DNA of 64,000 bases from Glaciecola sp. KUL10. GTDB lineage: Bacteria > Pseudomonadota > Gammaproteobacteria > Enterobacterales > Alteromonadaceae. Made by a program: the position numbers and the translations under genes. Below are positions 1 through 11,300 of the stretch, one piece after another. Numbering within the stretch: position 1 is the first letter of the stretch; each line of letters begins with the position of its first letter. The notes beneath the pieces are model-generated. The model did no database searches. It saw only the letters and a program-made list of their open reading frames with translations, and was not told the origin of the DNA. The stretch spans positions 1 through 64,000 of the forward strand of contig NZ_BGNG01000009.1 of NCBI RefSeq assembly GCF_003203515.1. Reading direction: 5' to 3'.

Positions 1-103
1 CAGTCCTTATAATCAAAAATCTGTTGCGGTTATTTTATTTATATTTCTCAAAAAGCCTTAAAAAACAACGTATCTATCAAAGTATTTCGCTTTGCTATAA
101 GCG

Positions 104-123
104 GTAATACCAAAGTCTCATTT
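104..123 (+). promoter_or_regulatory. candidate CrbR-type operator upstream of acs
   Basis: The 20-mer GTAATACCAAAGTCTCATTT lies 77 bp before the acs start. Seventeen of its 20 bases recur, same orientation, at 11907-11926 in front of the acetate-symporter operon. Both genes belong to acetate use, and this window also encodes a CrbS/CrbR-like sensor-regulator pair, so a shared binding site is the simplest reading. That assignment is inference. The rest of 1-200 is AT-rich upstream sequence without a gene. Confidence 0.5.
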
Positions 124-200
124 TTGTTTTGCTGATAAGGTCTATTGTATTGGTAACAGTATTTTTACACATTTGATATTTTTCAACGGAGGCAACTATC

Positions 201-2144
201 ATGTCAGCCAGTAAAGTTTATCCGGTACCAGAATCTTACAAAAAGAATGGTTTACTCTCTCAAGAGCAATACAATGAAATGTATGCCCAGTCTATCAGTG
301 ATCCTGAAGGCTTTTGGAAAGAGCATATGTCGTCGGTCGACTGGTACAAGCAGCCAAGTATAATCAAAAATACATCGTTTGATTCCAGTAATTTATCGAT
401 TAAGTGGTTTGAAGATGGCGAGTTGAATGTAAGTTACAATTGTATCGACCGCCATTTAGCAACTCGTGCAAAGAAAACGGCATTATTTTGGGAAGGTGAT
501 AATCCCGAACACTCTGAAAAAGTGACTTATCAAGAGTTACACTACGAAGTATGCAAAATTGCAAATGGCCTCAAAAAGTTAGGTGTTAAAAAAGGTGACC
601 GCGTCGCGCTGTATATGCCAATGGTACCGCATGCCGCGTATGCTATGTTGGCTTGTGCCCGTATCGGTGCTATCCACTCGGTAATCTTCGGTGGTTTTTC
701 TCCTAATGCAATTGCGGATCGTATCAATGATAGTGAAGCTAAGGTCATTATCACGTGTGATGAAGGTCGTCGTGCAGGGAAAGCTGTTCCACTCAAAGCA
801 AACGTTGATCAGGCGCTTGCTAATGGAGCCTGCCCATCAATTGAAGCAGTCGTCGTACATCGATTAACCGGTGGTGATGTAGCGTTTAACGAGGTAGATG
901 TGTGGTGGCATGAGCTTATAGATGATTGTTCTGCTCAATGTGAGCCCGAAGTGATGAATGCTGAAGATCCGCTTTTCATTCTTTACACATCTGGTTCGAC
1001 AGGTCAACCGAAGGGGGTTGTGCACACCACAGGCGGATACTTGTTGTATACCTCAATGACATTCAAATACGCGTTTGACTATCGTGAAGAGGATATCTAT
1101 TGGTGTTCGGCTGATGTAGGGTGGATAACTGGCCATAGCTACATGGTTTATGGACCTCTTAGCAATGGTGCTTCACAGGTATTCTTTGAAGGTGTCCCAA
1201 CATACCCGGACGTTCGTCGAATTGCACAGATAGTCGAAAAATACAGTGTGAATTCGCTTTACACTGCACCTACCGCAATAAGAGCATTAATGGCCCACGG
1301 CGATAAACCTGTTGAGGGATGTGACCTGAGTTCTTTGCGTGTATTAGGTTCAGTAGGTGAGCCGATCAACCCAGAAGCGTGGGAGTGGTATTATCGTGTA
1401 ATTGGACAAAGTAAGTGCCCGATTATCGATACATGGTGGCAAACTGAAACTGGCGGCATGATGATTTGTCCTTTGCCATCGGTTACTGATTTGAAACCAG
1501 GTTCTGCTTCACGTCCAATGTTTGGAATTCAACCTGCTTTGTTCGATGCTGATGGCGATGAACTACAAGGCGCAGTTGATGGAAATCTAGTAATAAAGGA
1601 TAGCTGGCCTAGCCAAGCTCGCACTGTTTACGGAGACCATAAACGCTTCATCGAAACTTACTTTAGTGCATATGAAGGCGTTTATTTTACTGGTGATGGC
1701 GCACGACGCGATGAAGATGATTATTTTTGGATCACTGGTCGTGTTGATGATGTGCTGAATGTATCCGGCCATAGATTGGGAACCGCCGAGATAGAAAGTG
1801 CGTTGGTTGCTCACAATAATGTCGCTGAGGCTGCAGTGGTTGGTTTTCCTCATGACATAAAAGGGCAGGGCATATACGTTTATGTAACCCCAAATGAGGG
1901 AGTTGAAACAGACGAAGAACTCACTGCTGAAATTCGCAAATGGGTGCGTACTGAGTTAAGTCCGATTGCGACACCAGACATGATCCAGTGGACGAGAGGT
2001 TTACCTAAAACGCGTTCAGGTAAAATCATGCGTCGTATACTGCGTAAAATAGCCGCAAACGAACATGATCAGCTTGGCGATACCTCTACATTGGCAGACC
2101 CCTCTGTTGTTGACGTATTGATTGAAGAAAGACTCAATAAGTAA
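201..2144 (+). CDS. acs: acetyl-CoA synthetase (AMP-forming)
   Basis: This enzyme converts acetate, ATP and CoA to acetyl-CoA in the cytoplasm, the high-affinity route of acetate use. At 647 aa it has the full length of bacterial Acs. The ANL-superfamily phosphate-binding loop [11 protein letters not shown] starts near residue 262. The C-terminal [16 protein letters not shown] carries K608, equivalent to the lysine that is acetylated to switch off Acs in enterics. A clean GGAGG at 188-192 sits 8 nt before the ATG. It is followed by a LuxR-type regulator in the same direction, and a sensor kinase and acetate symporter lie nearby, so expression is probably under CrbS/CrbR-type control. Confidence 0.97.
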   Translation: MSASKVYPVPESYKKNGLLSQEQYNEMYAQSISDPEGFWKEHMSSVDWYKQPSIIKNTSFDSSNLSIKWFEDGELNVSYNCIDRHLATRAKKTALFWEGDNPEHSEKVTYQELHYEVCKIANGLKKLGVKKGDRVALYMPMVPHAAYAMLACARIGAIHSVIFGGFSPNAIADRINDSEAKVIITCDEGRRAGKAVPLKANVDQALANGACPSIEAVVVHRLTGGDVAFNEVDVWWHELIDDCSAQCEPEVMNAEDPLFILYTSGSTGQPKGVVHTTGGYLLYTSMTFKYAFDYREEDIYWCSADVGWITGHSYMVYGPLSNGASQVFFEGVPTYPDVRRIAQIVEKYSVNSLYTAPTAIRALMAHGDKPVEGCDLSSLRVLGSVGEPINPEAWEWYYRVIGQSKCPIIDTWWQTETGGMMICPLPSVTDLKPGSASRPMFGIQPALFDADGDELQGAVDGNLVIKDSWPSQARTVYGDHKRFIETYFSAYEGVYFTGDGARRDEDDYFWITGRVDDVLNVSGHRLGTAEIESALVAHNNVAEAAVVGFPHDIKGQGIYVYVTPNEGVETDEELTAEIRKWVRTELSPIATPDMIQWTRGLPKTRSGKIMRRILRKIAANEHDQLGDTSTLADPSVVDVLIEERLNK

Positions 2145-2153
2145 CTGACTTAG

Positions 2154-2182
2154 CTAGTTGCTTGTCTCTTGCAGGCAACTAG
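2154..2182 (+). terminator. hairpin after acs
   Basis: CTAGTTGC (2154-2161) pairs perfectly with GCAACTAG (2175-2182) across a 13-nt loop, directly after the acs stop. There is no clear U-run, so it may be a weak terminator or an mRNA 3' structure that separates acs from the regulator gene. Confidence 0.45.
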
Positions 2183-2237
2183 TAGTTATTGCTAAACTAC
2201 GTTAATAAATTGTTAAATGAGTAAGTAAGGAAGCTAA

Positions 2238-2891
2238 ATGGTCACGTTGCTAATAGCCGACGATCATCCTTTGTATCGAGATGCACTAAAAGGTGCATTG
2301 AATATGGCGTTTGATGAATTAAAGATACTTGAATCAGGTGATCTCAACACGACTGTTCAAGTGTTGGAATCTCATGATATTGACTTGCTTTTACTTGACC
2401 TTCATATGCCTGGCAGCAGTGACTTATTTGGCTTGTTACACATACAAAAAACCTTTCCTGATATTCCAATTGCCGTGGTATCTGGTACGGAAGATGCGGC
2501 TTTGATATCTAAAATAGTCGGTTTAGGCGCTATGGGATTTATTCCTAAAACGGCTGGAGCACAAGATATAAACGACGCAGTGCATGCGATGTTAGAAGGT
2601 GAGGTTTGGGTGCCTGAGTCCGTTCGTCAACAAATCGAACAAGTCGATGAGACTTTTTCAGAACTTGCAGAGAACGTTGCTTCACTTACGCCCTCGCAAT
2701 ACAAGGTGCTTTGTTTCATGCGGGATGGATTATTGAATAAGCAAATTGGATATAATCTGGATATCGCAGAGGCGACTGTAAAAGCACACGTGACCGCAAT
2801 CTTCCGTAAATTAGGCATTAATAATCGCACTCAAGCTGTCTTAATCGCTTCAGAGTTACAACTAGAGCCACCACCAACAGAAAAAGCTTAA
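2238..2891 (+). CDS. LuxR/NarL-family response regulator, CrbR-like
   Basis: This is a cytoplasmic DNA-binding response regulator of 217 aa. The receiver domain spans about residues 1-120, with the acidic pair D8/D9, phospho-acceptor D54 in LLLLDLHMPG and the conserved lysine in FIPKT. A LuxR-type helix-turn-helix follows at about 150-205 (LTPSQYKVL, then ATVKAHVTAIFRKLGI). GGAAG precedes the ATG. It sits 93 bp after acs. In Vibrio and Pseudomonas a regulator of this class, paired with a symporter-containing kinase, activates acs; such a kinase is encoded here at 8384-11827. The CrbR identity is inferred from family and context. Confidence 0.85.
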   Translation: MVTLLIADDHPLYRDALKGALNMAFDELKILESGDLNTTVQVLESHDIDLLLLDLHMPGSSDLFGLLHIQKTFPDIPIAVVSGTEDAALISKIVGLGAMGFIPKTAGAQDINDAVHAMLEGEVWVPESVRQQIEQVDETFSELAENVASLTPSQYKVLCFMRDGLLNKQIGYNLDIAEATVKAHVTAIFRKLGINNRTQAVLIASELQLEPPPTEKA

Positions 2892-2976
2892 TGATAATGA
2901 TTGTTATTTAGCTTTGGGTGTTCTATAGTTGTGACGTCGAGTATCTGAAAGGCATTTATTTGACAACTGTGTGTTT

Positions 2977-3007
2977 AATGCGAGCTCTTGCCTGGGCTCG
3001 CATTTTT
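2977..3007 (+). terminator. rho-independent terminator
   Basis: AATGCGAGC (2977-2985) pairs with GCTCGCATT (2996-3004), with a 10-nt loop, followed by a T-run. It lies between the convergent regulator and chemoreceptor genes and points in the direction of the regulator. Confidence 0.7.
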
Positions 3008-5898
3008 TATTCCATTGTTGAAAAAAATGCCATTTGTTTAGTCATTCCCTCTGCTTGCTCACTCAATTGGTGGCTCGATTCAGTTGCATGTTCAACCATG
3101 GCTGTATTTTGTTGATTGACTTGCTGCAATGAATCAACAGCTTTTTGCACTTCGGTAATTCCAGCACTCTGCTGCTCGGTAGCTGTTGAAATATCAGAAA
3201 CGATAAGGCTCACGTTTTCAACTTGTTTAATTATATCGGTAAGGGTTTTACCTGAGTCACTAACCAATTGAGAACCCACTTTTACCTTCGTGACACTATC
3301 GTCAATAAGCGTTTTTATTTGTTTTGCTGCATTTGCACTTCGGCCGGCTAGATTCCTGACTTCACTTGCAACGACAGCAAAGCCTTTACCTTGCTCACCA
3401 GCTCTCGCTGCCTCGACAGCTGCGTTGAGTGCAAGTAGATTAGTTTGAAATGCAATTGCGTCAATCACACTAATGATGTCAGCTATTTTTTCACTCGATT
3501 GGTTAATTTCCCCCATTGCTTCAATTGCCTCATTGACAATCGCTCCCCCTTTTTGTGCTTCGTCGCGCGCACTTACTGCGATTTCTTTGGCATGACTGGC
3601 GTTATCGGCAGTATGCTTAACTGCTGTTGTCATTTCGTCCATGCTAGCAGCTGTTCTTTCTAGTTCTGTCGCTTGCTTTTCTGTGCGTTGATTCAACTCA
3701 AAGTTACCGTTTGTAATTTCATCGGTACTAACCCTGACCGACTGAGCAGCCTGTTGAATTTCATTTACGACTTGAGTCAATTTTGAAATAGTGGTGTTGA
3801 CATTGACTTTTAATGCGTTGAAATTTCCTGGAAATTGTTTTGAAATGTTGTTGTACAACTGACCTTCGGCAAGGCTCTGGAGCACTACCTGAGTTTCCTC
3901 GAAAATCAGTTGAACAGCGCTGACAGAAGAGTTAATGTTGGCTTTGATACTGCCTAGTTGTCCAGGTAAATCGCTAGTGACACGCGCATCTAATTCACCA
4001 CTTGCAAGCTTATACATGACTGTTTCTATTTCGGTTAATGCAATATCTATTGCATCTGTCGCTTGGTCTGCTTGTTTTACAATTTCGCCATATTCGCCAG
4101 GTAAATCACTCGGTGGTTTAAACTTAAAATCACCTTTCTTCATACTGCCCATTAAGTTTTGAATCGTTTGCAGAGAGGTGGCTATCGCCGTGACAGACTC
4201 ATTCACACCCTGTTTAAGTGTTTCTAAGTCACCTTGCAAGTTTTTATCAATGCTTTGGTTAACATCACCTAATGCTATGGCATTGACGACACTTGTTACT
4301 GCTTGGATAGCTTCTTGAATTGACTCTGCTGAACGGTTTACTCCGAGCTTTAGCTCAAGTAAGTCACCTCTTAAATCAGATTTGATACGTTGACTAAAAT
4401 CACCGTTTGACATAGCTGAGACGACAGTATTAGTCTCGTTTATTGACACTTCAACTCTGTCCAACAGTGTATTGAAACTTGTTATTGAATCACCAATTTC
4501 GTCATTTTTTTGCACCTCTACACGATAACTAAAATCAGTATTGTCAGCTACCTTGGCCATCCCAAGTCTCATCGATTCAATTGGGTTTAAAATTTTGTTG
4601 CTCATTTTCATTGCTGTATAAACCAGGATTGCTATCGCCAAAACACACACCAATAGCATGATTAATTGAAGCCTTTGCACCGATGCATAGGCTTCACTGG
4701 TTTCTAATTCAGCAATTAACGCCCACTTTAAGTTACCAAACTTGATTGGTATGAAACCGGACAGCACATTTTCGCCCATGTAGTTTTGAGACTCAATCAC
4801 GCCTGACTCGCCGTTAAATGCATTTGCGACAGATTCGGTTTCAATTTTCTTATTATCTCTAAACGAGCGATTAACAGTGTAATGAGTGGGGTATTTATGT
4901 GAATCCGAGCGCAATAACATATCTTGGCCCACAAGGTAGCTTTCCCCTGTTTCACCAAGGCCACTTCGTTCAGACATTACTGTTGTAATAGCGTCCAAAG
5001 GCATCTGAAAAATTAATGCTCCCATTCTCTCTCCATTTCTAAAAATTGGAGAAGCAATAAAGCTAGCAGGCGCTTCATAAGAAGGCGAATACTGGGCAAA
5101 ATCAATCAGTGCATATTCTTGGGGGGATACGCTTAAAGAGGCCTTAAAGGCATCGGCCAAACCTGTATTTGAATAGGGTCCTGAATAAAGGTTTGTCGCA
5201 AAATCTAGTTCTTTGTACACAGAATAGATGACGTCACCATTATTATTAACCAAAAATATGTCGTAATAGGCAAAGCGATTTAGAAAGTCACTTAAGGTGG
5301 CGTGAACCAATTCATGTGCATCATCATAAGTACTGTCTAATGATGAGCGCTCCATACTATCTTTATTTCCCAGTGGCGCGGGGTTTTCATATATATAGGC
5401 ATGCTGAAGAACCACTGCGCTTTCTGATAATCCACTTAGTAGTTGACGTGTGTCGATCGTCTCACCATTATTGGAGGCTTGATACTGTTTTAAAAACTCT
5501 TGAGTATAGTAATTAGATAAACGTTTTCGTTGCTCATTTACAGAAAAGCTGTCTTCGTTGGACGTGACTGCTTCTGACAATATGGAATCAAAACCTGCGC
5601 TCAAGATTTGCAGATTGATCGCTAAGTTTGGGTCATTAGAACTGGTGACGACTTGATCCGCGATTTGCTTGCCATATGCTTCTATTGCAACCAATTTGTT
5701 GGCTTTGAGTGAGTTAAGGTTTTGGTTGACTAATTTAGTTGCCATATTGCTGGTCAACATAATGGAAATTAAACTTGCAACGGTGAGTGGAATTAGACCA
5801 ACCGCTAAAAACGTGTAAGCAATTTGCCTTTTTAATGTTTCTTTATCACCAACAACTCTATTTAAAACTGATTGTACATTGCGCCAACGGTCTAACAT
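3007..5898 (-). CDS. methyl-accepting chemotaxis protein with a HAMP array
   Basis: This is a membrane chemoreceptor of 963 aa. The N-terminus has a transmembrane helix ([20 protein letters not shown]), then a large periplasmic dCache-like sensor region and a second helix ([19 protein letters not shown]). One canonical HAMP and about five further HAMP-like units follow, each with a GD/GE/GQ core ([45 protein letters not shown]). The C-terminus is the signalling hairpin, with the tip [21 protein letters not shown] chose the ATG at 5898 because AAAGG precedes it; a start at 5958 is possible but adds an unlikely Cys-rich extension. The ligand is unknown. Confidence 0.93.
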   Translation of the reverse strand: MLDRWRNVQSVLNRVVGDKETLKRQIAYTFLAVGLIPLTVASLISIMLTSNMATKLVNQNLNSLKANKLVAIEAYGKQIADQVVTSSNDPNLAINLQILSAGFDSILSEAVTSNEDSFSVNEQRKRLSNYYTQEFLKQYQASNNGETIDTRQLLSGLSESAVVLQHAYIYENPAPLGNKDSMERSSLDSTYDDAHELVHATLSDFLNRFAYYDIFLVNNNGDVIYSVYKELDFATNLYSGPYSNTGLADAFKASLSVSPQEYALIDFAQYSPSYEAPASFIASPIFRNGERMGALIFQMPLDAITTVMSERSGLGETGESYLVGQDMLLRSDSHKYPTHYTVNRSFRDNKKIETESVANAFNGESGVIESQNYMGENVLSGFIPIKFGNLKWALIAELETSEAYASVQRLQLIMLLVCVLAIAILVYTAMKMSNKILNPIESMRLGMAKVADNTDFSYRVEVQKNDEIGDSITSFNTLLDRVEVSINETNTVVSAMSNGDFSQRIKSDLRGDLLELKLGVNRSAESIQEAIQAVTSVVNAIALGDVNQSIDKNLQGDLETLKQGVNESVTAIATSLQTIQNLMGSMKKGDFKFKPPSDLPGEYGEIVKQADQATDAIDIALTEIETVMYKLASGELDARVTSDLPGQLGSIKANINSSVSAVQLIFEETQVVLQSLAEGQLYNNISKQFPGNFNALKVNVNTTISKLTQVVNEIQQAAQSVRVSTDEITNGNFELNQRTEKQATELERTAASMDEMTTAVKHTADNASHAKEIAVSARDEAQKGGAIVNEAIEAMGEINQSSEKIADIISVIDAIAFQTNLLALNAAVEAARAGEQGKGFAVVASEVRNLAGRSANAAKQIKTLIDDSVTKVKVGSQLVSDSGKTLTDIIKQVENVSLIVSDISTATEQQSAGITEVQKAVDSLQQVNQQNTAMVEHATESSHQLSEQAEGMTKQMAFFSTME

Positions 5899-6040
5899 CT
5901 TAATGCCTTTTGTTTTTATCCAACAACTGCGAGTGTGTTCCACACATTCCTTTATCAAGTCATCGGCAGGCCAATACTAATTTTTAGCGCTTACCAGTTT
6001 ATTTATGCAAAGCTTTGGAAACACTAACTTAATAAAAAAT

Positions 6041-6059
6041 GATAATAGTTCTCATTAAG
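6041..6059 (+). promoter_or_regulatory. Fur-box-like site before the siderophore receptor
   Basis: GATAATAGTTCTCATTAAG matches the 19-bp Fur consensus at about 12 positions, including the full GATAAT half. It lies about 155 bp before the receptor start, with a TATACT -10-like hexamer about 25 bp downstream of it. Iron repression of the receptor is the natural inference. The surrounding gap 5899-6215 shows nothing else. Confidence 0.6.
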
Positions 6060-6215
6060 AGTTAGATCTCAATCAATATTCATGTATACTTTCGCCAAAA
6101 TTTAAAAACACAATTATTTGGATGTGTTGCTAGTAATTGATTGGATTTTTATAAAACTAACCAATTCAATGAATAAAGACACGCCTAATTAAGCACATAA
6201 ATTGGAGACACCACG

Positions 6216-8336
6216 TTGAAGTTTAAACTCACTAACATTGCAAGCGCATTGCTGCTAAGCCAATTAACCTTAAGTCAAACAGCTTTAGCAGAAGATGTAG
6301 ATGATATTGAAAGAATTGTTGTTGAATCTAAATACCTTTCAATTAGTGAATCGAACTCAGTTAAATCACCTACGCCAATCATTGATGTTCCACAGAGTTT
6401 ATCGATCTTCACTGCCGAGCAAATTACAGCTCGAGGAATAACAAGTATTGGTCAAATGATTGACTACACGCCTGGAGTAAATACCTCGCAAGGCGAAGGT
6501 CACCGAGACTCAGTTGTTTTTCGTGGTGTACGTTCAACAGCTGATTTTTACTTAGACGGCAACCGCGATGATGTGCAGTACTATCGCAGCTTATACAATG
6601 TAGAACAGGTTGAAATTCTTCGAGGACCTAATGCGCTTTTATTCGGTCGTGGCGGAACAGGCGGCGTCCTTAACCGTGTATCGAAAAAAGCTGAGCTAGG
6701 TCAACAGTATACTGGTTACCAAGCATCATTGAATTCTTTTGGCGGATTTAATACGCAAATTGACAGTAATTTTGAAACTGGCGACGATTCAGCTGTGCGC
6801 ATTAATGCTATGTATGAGAGCTTAGAAAATCATCGTGATTTCTACGACGGTGACCGTTACGGTTTTAATCCAACAGTACGCTTTGAATTGAATGAAGATA
6901 GTATCCTAGATTTGTCTTACGAATACGCCAATCACGAACGCTTCATCGACCGCGGTATCGTGACAGGCGCCAATCAAAAGCCAGTAGAAGCATTTGAAGA
7001 CATAGTATTTGGCGACCCAGAAAACAACTTCCATACATTAGAAGCCCATGTGTTTAGAGCAACCCTACAGCAAACCTTCGGTGAGCATTTAAAAGGTAAC
7101 TTTAATGCTTTCTATGGTGACTATGACAAGGTTTATTCAAACTTTTATGCAAGTGACTTCGACCAAGCTAATAATGAAGTTGAGTTAGACGGATATATCG
7201 ACAACACCCAACGAGACAGTTTGATTCTTTCTGGAAACCTAGTTGGAGATTTCAAGACAGGTGAATTTGGACATACTTTGATCTTTGGTGCGGAATATAT
7301 CAAAACTAACTCAGACCAAGACCGCTTCAATCCTGAGTTTGATGGTATTGCAGACCAAGATACTCAGTGGTTCGCGATTGATCGTCCACTTAACTTTAGT
7401 GGTTTAACAGGTGTCAGTGGCGCGATCAACTCTACTGGAGCGGCGACAACAACTGCATTTAGCGACATAAATGATGATACACACGTAAACTTAAGTGTAT
7501 TTTCTTTTTATATCCAAGACGAAATCGAAATCTCTGAGCATTTAGACATCGTCATCGGTGCGCGTTTTGATAGTTTCGATATTGAAGTGTTTAATGTTGT
7601 CGCGCAAGAAACAAGAAGCCGTAAAGATTCAGAAGTTTCGCCTCGCGCGGGTATTGTGTATAAACCACAAGAAAACATCTCGTTGTATGCAAGTTACAGC
7701 GAATCATTTTTACCAAGAAGTGGTGAGCAGTATGCAAACATAAATGGTAATAACAACCAGCTAGATCCTGATACTTTTACCAACCAAGAAATTGGTTTGA
7801 AGTGGGACTTTGCACAAGACTTAAGCTTTACTGCGGCTATCTTTGAAAACGAACAGAGTTCACCGCAAGTTGCAGATAGCGATCCTTCAACGCTTGATGT
7901 GATTGATTCTGAAATTTCAGGTTATGAATTCCAACTGAAAGGCTATGTCACCGAAGACTGGTCTGTTTCTGTAAACTACAGCAATCTTGATGGTGAAATT
8001 GTTGATCGAAATGGCCCAACAGGCAGAACACCAAGAGAGTTACCAGAAAATACTTTCTCTATTTGGAATGCTTATCAAGTCAACGACGTGTTAGCGATTG
8101 GTATTGGTGCTACGTATCAAGATGAAAGCTTTATCAATACGTCTAATAGCGCAATCTTGCCAAGTTACACGCGCTTTGATGCATCAGCTTCGTACGATGT
8201 TTCAGATTCACTTCGTGTTCAGCTTAATATCGAAAACTTAACTGACGAGCTTTACTTCCCTAATGCTCATTCCACTCATCAAGCAACAGTGGCCGCGCCG
8301 CTTAATGCAATGTTGAGTGTGATTGGCTCTTTTTAG
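6216..8336 (+). CDS. TonB-dependent siderophore receptor (catecholate type)
   Basis: This is an outer-membrane ferric-siderophore transporter of 706 aa. It has a signal peptide ending ALA, a TonB-box-like segment (ERIVVES), and a plug with PQSLSIFTAEQI, RGVRSTADFYLDG and VEILRGPNALLFGRGGTGG, followed by a 22-strand-type barrel ending in Phe (LSVIGSF). The plug wording resembles the Fiu/FhuE/FhuA siderophore group, but the substrate cannot be read from sequence. Translation starts at TTG 6216: GGAG at 6204-6207 is spaced 8 nt from it and no nearby ATG fits. A Fur-box-like site lies upstream. No siderophore synthesis genes are present in the window. Confidence 0.93.
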   Translation: MKFKLTNIASALLLSQLTLSQTALAEDVDDIERIVVESKYLSISESNSVKSPTPIIDVPQSLSIFTAEQITARGITSIGQMIDYTPGVNTSQGEGHRDSVVFRGVRSTADFYLDGNRDDVQYYRSLYNVEQVEILRGPNALLFGRGGTGGVLNRVSKKAELGQQYTGYQASLNSFGGFNTQIDSNFETGDDSAVRINAMYESLENHRDFYDGDRYGFNPTVRFELNEDSILDLSYEYANHERFIDRGIVTGANQKPVEAFEDIVFGDPENNFHTLEAHVFRATLQQTFGEHLKGNFNAFYGDYDKVYSNFYASDFDQANNEVELDGYIDNTQRDSLILSGNLVGDFKTGEFGHTLIFGAEYIKTNSDQDRFNPEFDGIADQDTQWFAIDRPLNFSGLTGVSGAINSTGAATTTAFSDINDDTHVNLSVFSFYIQDEIEISEHLDIVIGARFDSFDIEVFNVVAQETRSRKDSEVSPRAGIVYKPQENISLYASYSESFLPRSGEQYANINGNNNQLDPDTFTNQEIGLKWDFAQDLSFTAAIFENEQSSPQVADSDPSTLDVIDSEISGYEFQLKGYVTEDWSVSVNYSNLDGEIVDRNGPTGRTPRELPENTFSIWNAYQVNDVLAIGIGATYQDESFINTSNSAILPSYTRFDASASYDVSDSLRVQLNIENLTDELYFPNAHSTHQATVAAPLNAMLSVIGSF

Positions 8337-8348
8337 TTTGATAAAATA

Positions 8349-8380
8349 AATACCCTGCTTGCGCACAAGCAGGGTATTTT
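8349..8380. terminator. bidirectional terminator
   Basis: TACCCTGCTTG (8351-8361) and CAAGCAGGGTA (8366-8376) form an 11-bp stem, extendable by AA/TT, around a 4-nt CGCA loop, with a T-run on the + side and an A-rich run on the other. It separates the convergent receptor and kinase genes and can serve both. Confidence 0.85.
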
Positions 8381-8383
8381 TGT

Positions 8384-11300
8384 TTACTCCGCTTTTGTTT
8401 TGACCTTAGCGTTTCTAATATACTTCGTCATACTTTGAATCAGCGTTCTGAGCTTGGCAGGTTTCAGTGGTTTGTTCATAAAGTTCACACCATGCTCTCG
8501 ACACTGTGCGACTAAATCATCATCGCGTTTAGCGGTGACAAGACAGGCCGGCAAAATGGTATTTGATTGTTGTCTGAGCGCTTCGATAATATCGAGACCG
8601 TTCGGCCCTTTACCTAATTGATAATCAACCAATAGAATCTGTGGATCGAAGTCTTTTGCAACTTCCAGTGCACTTTCATAATTTGTGGCAGTATCTACTT
8701 CCACCCCCCATTTAGTTAATAGTATATACATAGCATCCAAGTTTTCTTGCTGATCATCTACGCATAATACTTTTAGGCCGCTAAACACAGAATGGCTAGC
8801 ATTGACTATAACTTTAGGAGCCTCTGGCGGATCTACTCGGTCGATCAACAAGGTAAACGTACTGCCTTTTCCCTCTTCAGAATCGACCTTAACGCTGCAA
8901 TCCATTTGTGCGGTCAGTCTTTTAACGACGCCCAGCCCGAGACCGATTCCTTGTTCTGAGTTATTGTCTACGCGATAAAAATCACTGAATATAGCTGCTT
9001 GTTGTATCTTGGGTATACCGATGCCCGTATCCCTCACTTGAATACTGGCTTTTCCCTTTTGCTTGCGAACGGTGAGTAGGACTTTTCCTTTCTCGGTGTA
9101 TTTCACTGCATTGGAAACGAAGTTTTGCAATACTCGGTATAAATAAGTTCTATCTGCACTTACCCAAACGTCTTGAATGTAGCTTCTAAAAATAAGCCCC
9201 TTTTCGCTAGCTTTCATGCTCATTTCATTAATGATAGGGGTGGCTAACTCTCTGACATTAACTGTTTCTATAAATGGCTTTAACTCACCTTGGTCAAGAC
9301 GGGATATATCTAAAATCGTGCTGATTAGTGCTTCACTTGATACGACCGAATCATTGAGCTTCTTGATAATATTAGCTGTGTCGGGTGCGTGCTCGCTTTC
9401 TTGGAGTGCTGAGAGGTATAACTTAGCTGCGTTTAAAGGCTGCAACACATCATGACTTGCTAGTGCTAGAAAACGCGTCTTACTGGCGTTGGCGTCTTCG
9501 GCTTCTCGACGCGCTCTTATCAGTTCTTTTTCAGCCCCGTTGCGTTTTTCTATTTCTAGACGAAGTTCTGCGTTGATCGAGTGAACTTCTTCAGTTCTTT
9601 TTCGAATCCTCTGCTCTAAGTCAATATTTGATTCTTCAAGCGCTTGTTGAATCTCGACGTGACCAGTGATGTCGTGAAAACTTGTCACAAAGCCCCCGCC
9701 GGGCAGTGGATTGCCTATCATTTCTATTACTCTTCCGTCATCACGCTGACGGATAAACTTATGGGGTGTTCCCTCGCGAAGATGGAGTAAGCGCTTTTGC
9801 ACTTCGTTTTCGACTTCACCAGGCCCGCAATCGCCTCGTAAGACGTTATACCTAATAAGTGCTTCTATCGGCGAGCCAATGGTCACTAGTTCATCTGGAA
9901 AATTAAACAAATCGATGTATTTTTTGTTCCAAGCGACTAGATTGAGGTTTTTATCTACGACACTAATACCTTGATCAATATTTTCAAGTGAGGTCATCAA
10001 CGCACTCATATTAAATTGCATAGCTTGCGCTGTGTCGTCAAAGAAATTAACGACCTCTGTAATATCCAATTTTTTACCGCGCACTACACTGTCTAACAAT
10101 GCTTTACTGCTAGAAGAGCCAACCACACCGCCCAGAGCCCTTTCGCAAAAAGCGATAAACTGCTCATCTACACTGTCTTGGTGATTTATGACCACGTTAT
10201 TCTGTGCTCCATATTCATTGAATAACTGGTCGCACCGTTGTTCTCCTGTGAATTTAGAAATTAAAGTGTGTAAATCCCCGACAACCACAGGGACATTCAG
10301 TTTTTCGCGAATATCAGACTGCCCCACATTTGGTGAGACAAAAGCTTCTGCTTGAATTCGATCTATTAGTCTGGACTGCGACAACCAAGAAAAACCGACA
10401 AACGCCAAGGTATTTGCGAACAGACTTATCATTGCTCCTTGGCTAATTAAATCAGTTTGCTGTAAACCGTTTGCGCTGCCACCTAAAACTGGCAACATCA
10501 ACCACATTGTCCATGTGATGAGTCCAGCAACCAATCCAGCATACACACCATGAGCGTGAGCCTTTTTCCAATATAGTCCACCAACAATAGAGGGTAGCAG
10601 GTGTATCACTAACGAAAATGCTATCAATCCAATAGATGCTAAGGAAGTTTGATGCGCCATTTGTTGCTGATACAAAAAAGCCAATCCTAAAATACCCAAT
10701 ATCACTAATCGACGCGTGGTTTTGATGCGTAGGATTTTGTTCATTTGGTCGGGGGCTTTGTCAGTAATTAAGCGAGGCAAAATTACATCGTTGGTGATCA
10801 TGGTACTCAATGTCAGTGTTGCGACGATTATCATGGCGATAGCAGCCGACAAACCGCCAAAGAAAACAATGATTTGCAGTAAAAAAGAGTCTGATAGCTT
10901 AGCTAAAGCAAGCACATAACTGTCTGGTTGAGTAGGCGTACCTTGAAAAATACTGTTACCTGCAGCCGCGATAATAGGAATGGTCATTGCCATGACGATC
11001 AAATACAAGGGAAACACCCAACGTGCGGTTTTGACATGATCCAAGCTTAAGTTATCCACAACCGCAACGTGAAACTGTCGTGGTAAACAAATTACAGCGG
11101 CGGCAGCCATAAGGGTCTGTGCCCAAAATGAAAATGAAGTAAAAGTAGAAAACGAGTTTGCAGCACTGTATGCATTAAAAAAAGAACGCTCACTGGTGCC
11201 TTGCCAATAAGTAAATGCGACGAGGGCGACGAGAATTAATGCGAATAGTTTGATAATCGATTCAAACGAAATAGCCAGCATTAGGCCTCTTCGATACTCG

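Noticed and set aside
2891-2911. Fur-box-like GATAATGAT sequence
   Set aside because: It lies between two convergent genes with no promoter to control; the match is good only in one half.
2918-3115. 65-aa + strand frame near the chemoreceptor 3' end
   Set aside because: It runs through the terminator and antisense into the chemoreceptor gene.
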